A stretch of DNA of 64,000 nucleotides, taken from Styela clava (taxonomy: Eukaryota > Chordata > Ascidiacea > Stolidobranchia > Styelidae). The notes under the pieces are model-generated. The model was not told the origin of the DNA, searched no databases, and saw only the letters and a program-made list of their open reading frames with translations. Where the stretch lies: assembly GCF_964204865.1 (NCBI RefSeq), contig NC_135260.1, forward strand, positions 4,960,001 through 5,024,000, written 5' to 3'. Positions 61,384 to 64,000 of the stretch are shown one piece after another. The first letter of the stretch is position 1; each line of letters starts with the position of its first letter. A program made the translations under genes and the position numbers.

Positions 61384-61780
61384 ACAATGGTTCTCAAACT
61401 TTTTTAAACGCGCCCCTTTTTAAGAATTTGTCTGGTGTCGAGCCCGTCTCAAGAATAACTAGCTAACAATAAGCTACAAAAAAGATAGTAAGGTGAAAGT
61501 GTGTTTTATTTAAAACACTTTCAAAATACGTGTAGTGAACGAAAACATCCCAAATAAAGAAATGTGAATATGCAAAATAAGGCGGGAAAGATCAAATCAT
61601 CAAATCTAACAAATACTTTGAATTAGCTTCACGCTGCCTCTAAAATTGTCTGAGCCCCACCCCAAATTTTTTGAGACCCACTGGTTTAGAATTTGTAGAA
61701 GGCGTTCGCTGCCTCGAAAAATTGTCTAAACTCTAAGCATTCCTTGTGGTGCGAACCAACCCCCTTGAGAACCACTGGTT
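61384..61780. mobile_element. degraded hAT-like element with duplicated tail
   Basis: Starts CAATGGTTCTCAAACTTTTT and ends GAGAACCACTG, like 36992-37302. The right end appears twice (~61670-61695 and ~61768-61795), each followed by GTTTAGAATTTGTAGAAGGC-like sequence. This suggests a local tandem duplication of the terminus and flank. Confidence 0.6.
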
Positions 61781-61994
61781 TAGAATTTATAGAAGGCGTT
61801 GGTCTCGCATACATATCGTCGTTACAAAACCTGATACATAAACTTTGCCTGGAACAACTGTATACGCTGCAGTATTAATCCAGTGCCTCACAAAGCAAAG
61901 TGTGACAAATTTCAGACAAACCGCATCATAACTTAGAACTGTGAGGAGAATTACATAAAGCTGAGAAGAGACGTGATGAAATTGGCAAGGTTCA

Positions 61995-62405
61995 GAAATT
62001 TGAGAAGTCGTTTGTCTCGTCTGGGAAGGATTTCCGTTTCAGAACTTTTTGCTCAGAAATGAATTGCTTAAATTGGTACAGTTTTGAAATTGAAGAAGGC
62101 GTTTGTCTCTTCTGGAAAAGATTTCCGTTGAAGAACTCCTTGCTGGGAAATGAATTACTTAAATTGATACAGTTTTGAAATTTGAGAAGTCGTTTGTCTC
62201 GTCTGGAAAGGATTTCCGTTTCAGAACTTTTTGCTCAGAAATGAATTGCTTAAATTAGTACAGTTTTGAAATTGAAGAAGGCGTTTGTCTCTTCTGGAAA
62301 AAATTTCCGTTAAAGAACTTCTTGCTGGGAAATGAATTGCTTAAATTGATACAGTTTTGAAATTAGAGAAGGCGTTTGTCTCGTCTGCAAGGGATTTCCG
62401 TTAAA
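61995..62405. repeat. ~91-bp satellite in alternating pairs
   Basis: The phrase GAAGTCGTTTGTCTCGTCTG or GAAGGCGTTTGTCTCTTCTG occurs at 62003, 62095, 62186, 62277 and 62369. Units 1 and 3 match each other more closely, as do 2 and 4, so the higher-order period is ~183 bp. Confidence 0.8.
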
Positions 62406-62751
62406 AAAAAAGTTTATATGTTAATAAATTTCGCTGTGATATGCCGCAGAAATTTACTCTAATGCAGGGCCTTACAACTCAGAGTGTCAAAAATCTAACG
62501 AAATATGAGAAATTTAAAAACACACTTTTAGCGAATGATTTACATTACATTGATTCATGAAAATCCGTATAAAATACTAATTACAGTTCTAAAAGTGTAA
62601 TAAGCTGCCCCTCGCCTAGCGAACCTATTTATATCACCCTCTTGAATGTATCGCGAATACATATGTCAGTTGCCAAACCCTGGCCTGCGTAACGATTTCA
62701 AATGGCCCGCCGAACCTCTTAATTAACACTCAATGTTTTTAACTATCAGTA

Positions 62752-62938
62752 GAGGTTCCCGTACATTTGAACCCACGTACATTTGAATCCACGGCAATTG
62801 CACCTGCATACTATTGCACCTATGGAAATGTTTTTGTTTTACGGATATTTTAACCCATACCCTAACCCATGGGTTTTAGCATCCGGATATAGATTGAACT
62901 CGCGAATATATGCATGGGTTCAAATGTATGGTCACCTA
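62752..62938. mobile_element. ~190-bp TIR element (TACATTTGAACCCA family), second copy
   Basis: Left GTACATTTGAACCCACGTAC and right GGGTTCAAATGTATGGTCAC. The interior shares CAATTGCACCTGCATACTAT with 31365-31555. Confidence 0.6.
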
Positions 62939-64000
62939 GAATTACATATACGAGCTTCGTCCTTGCATGTTTCCCCCTCCGGGCCGCGAAAGTCCTTCCG
63001 CTTTTAATTTTGGCTCCCGGTCAATCGACTTTGGGAACCATTGACATATATATATTATTTGCCCTTTTTTCTAAAATAAAATTTTTGGGGGTTTATTCAA
63101 AACACGAGAAAATTGTTAAACTTAAATAGAGGTAACAACCCTGAAAAAAATATAAAGTCTGATAATGTTAGCAAATGTTGCTCACATGTGGAACCCTATA
63201 ATGTGGCCCCATAGCCAACCCGGGTAATATATATAAGTTTACTTAGAATCCATATTTAACATAACATTCAAATATAGTTGCGTTGCTGCCTGAATTTCAT
63301 AAATTTCGATCTGTTGAATCTCACAAAGAATTTCGCTTATGTCTTTTGAGTCTGGTTCACAAATGATACACAACGAGTTCATGGCGTATTTAGCAGTGCT
63401 TGCAGTTGTAGGCTTTTGTTGGAAACTTTCTGCGAATTTTTACTTCTACAACCAATAATTCTTCTAGCTTGCCGTTTCCTGTTTTTCAGAATTAGCCAGT
63501 GTTGCGAAAACAGCCTTCAATTTAAATGAACTTGAAGAATAAAACGAGAGGTTTCCATTATTTAACCTAGTCTGTTCACGTACACATATTATTTTACTTC
63601 GTAATCACTATTCGTGCCGAGGTCGGTTTTTAAATTTTAACCGTTCCTTGCCTCGGTGAAAGCGAGAGAGTTCTCTCTTGTTTAGTCTCTCTCCCTATTT
63701 ATTTTTCGTATGATCGGAGGAGGGGCGAGCCTAGTGATGTCATTTAATTTATCATATATATATGCATTACAATTATACTGAAAAGTAAAAATGTTGGTAA
63801 AATTACAGACAAATACATAGTAAAATTTTTCTGCATGAAAATATTTGAATTCCTCCCTACTTGGGAAACGCTGTATCTTTGCCCCATATTTGTATTATGC
63901 TTAAAAGAGGATCTCTCACAACCTATAGTCATTTTACCGAAGAATTTAGAATGTTGGCGTCAATCGTACTCGACACAATTCTTTTATCATAATTTACGGA
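62939..64000. other. intergenic, no gene recognised
   Basis: No exon with credible splice context or domain is seen up to the window edge. Confidence 0.4.

Noticed and set aside
1..64000. CRISPR arrays, bacterial operons or Shine-Dalgarno signals
   Set aside because: Spliced genes, hAT elements and animal-type domains show a eukaryotic genome. The tandem repeats lack unique spacers of constant length.

Overview
This is a eukaryotic, AT-rich, repeat-dense genomic window from an animal. It has intron-split genes with signal peptides, MAM and C-type-lectin-like domains and cysteine-rich modules, plus hAT transposons and many short TIR elements. The style (short exons, moderate introns, many small DNA transposons, secreted lectin-like genes in duplicated blocks) would suit an ascidian such as Ciona or a similar marine invertebrate. 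That is an inference from style, not an identification.

Layout. 1-215: short degenerate tandem repeat. 381-3441: decayed hAT element (-). 3.45-11 kb: mostly non-coding, with one 390-nt exon-like block (8067-8456). 11.66-13.26 kb: gene CR1 (-), a signal peptide exon plus repeated 24-residue cysteine-rich exons. 13.9-14.44 kb: tail of a gypsy-type integrase. 14.44-30.43 kb: duplicated block A, with ~1.56-kb tandem repeats followed by an 11-exon gene (+). 31838-34895: second hAT element (+), inverted relative to the first. 34.9-40.5 kb: a graveyard of small hAT-like TIR elements. About 40.56-55.23 kb: duplicated block B, with the same tandem repeats and a second copy of the 11-exon gene (+). 56.0-57.7 kb: nested DNA transposons. 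58.41-61.18 kb: gene CR2 (-), paralogue of CR1. 61.4-64 kb: TIR-element remnants, a ~91-bp satellite and non-coding sequence.

The main coding content is a pair of intact paralogues, here called copy A (19273-28260, 431 aa) and copy B (45126-53213, 442 aa). All eleven exons could be joined in frame by hand in both. The predicted protein has a signal peptide, a short Cys segment, a coiled-coil-like stretch, a Thr/Pro mucin-like 11-residue repeat (three units in A, four in B), a Ser/Thr-rich linker, a MAM domain over four exons and a divergent C-type-lectin-like domain over two exons. No transmembrane segment is seen, so it should be secreted. Coding differences between the copies are almost all amino-acid changing, and the VNTR length differs. 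One copy-B intron uses a GC donor, and both copies keep a possible alternative last exon that would truncate the lectin domain. CR1 and CR2 encode small secreted proteins with repeated C-x5-C-x5-C-x6-C modules.

Taken together, this looks like a fast-evolving cluster of secreted recognition or defence-type proteins. That role is inferred; nothing in the sequence proves a function. The A/B duplication could also be an assembly artefact (two haplotypes placed in tandem), and this should be excluded first.
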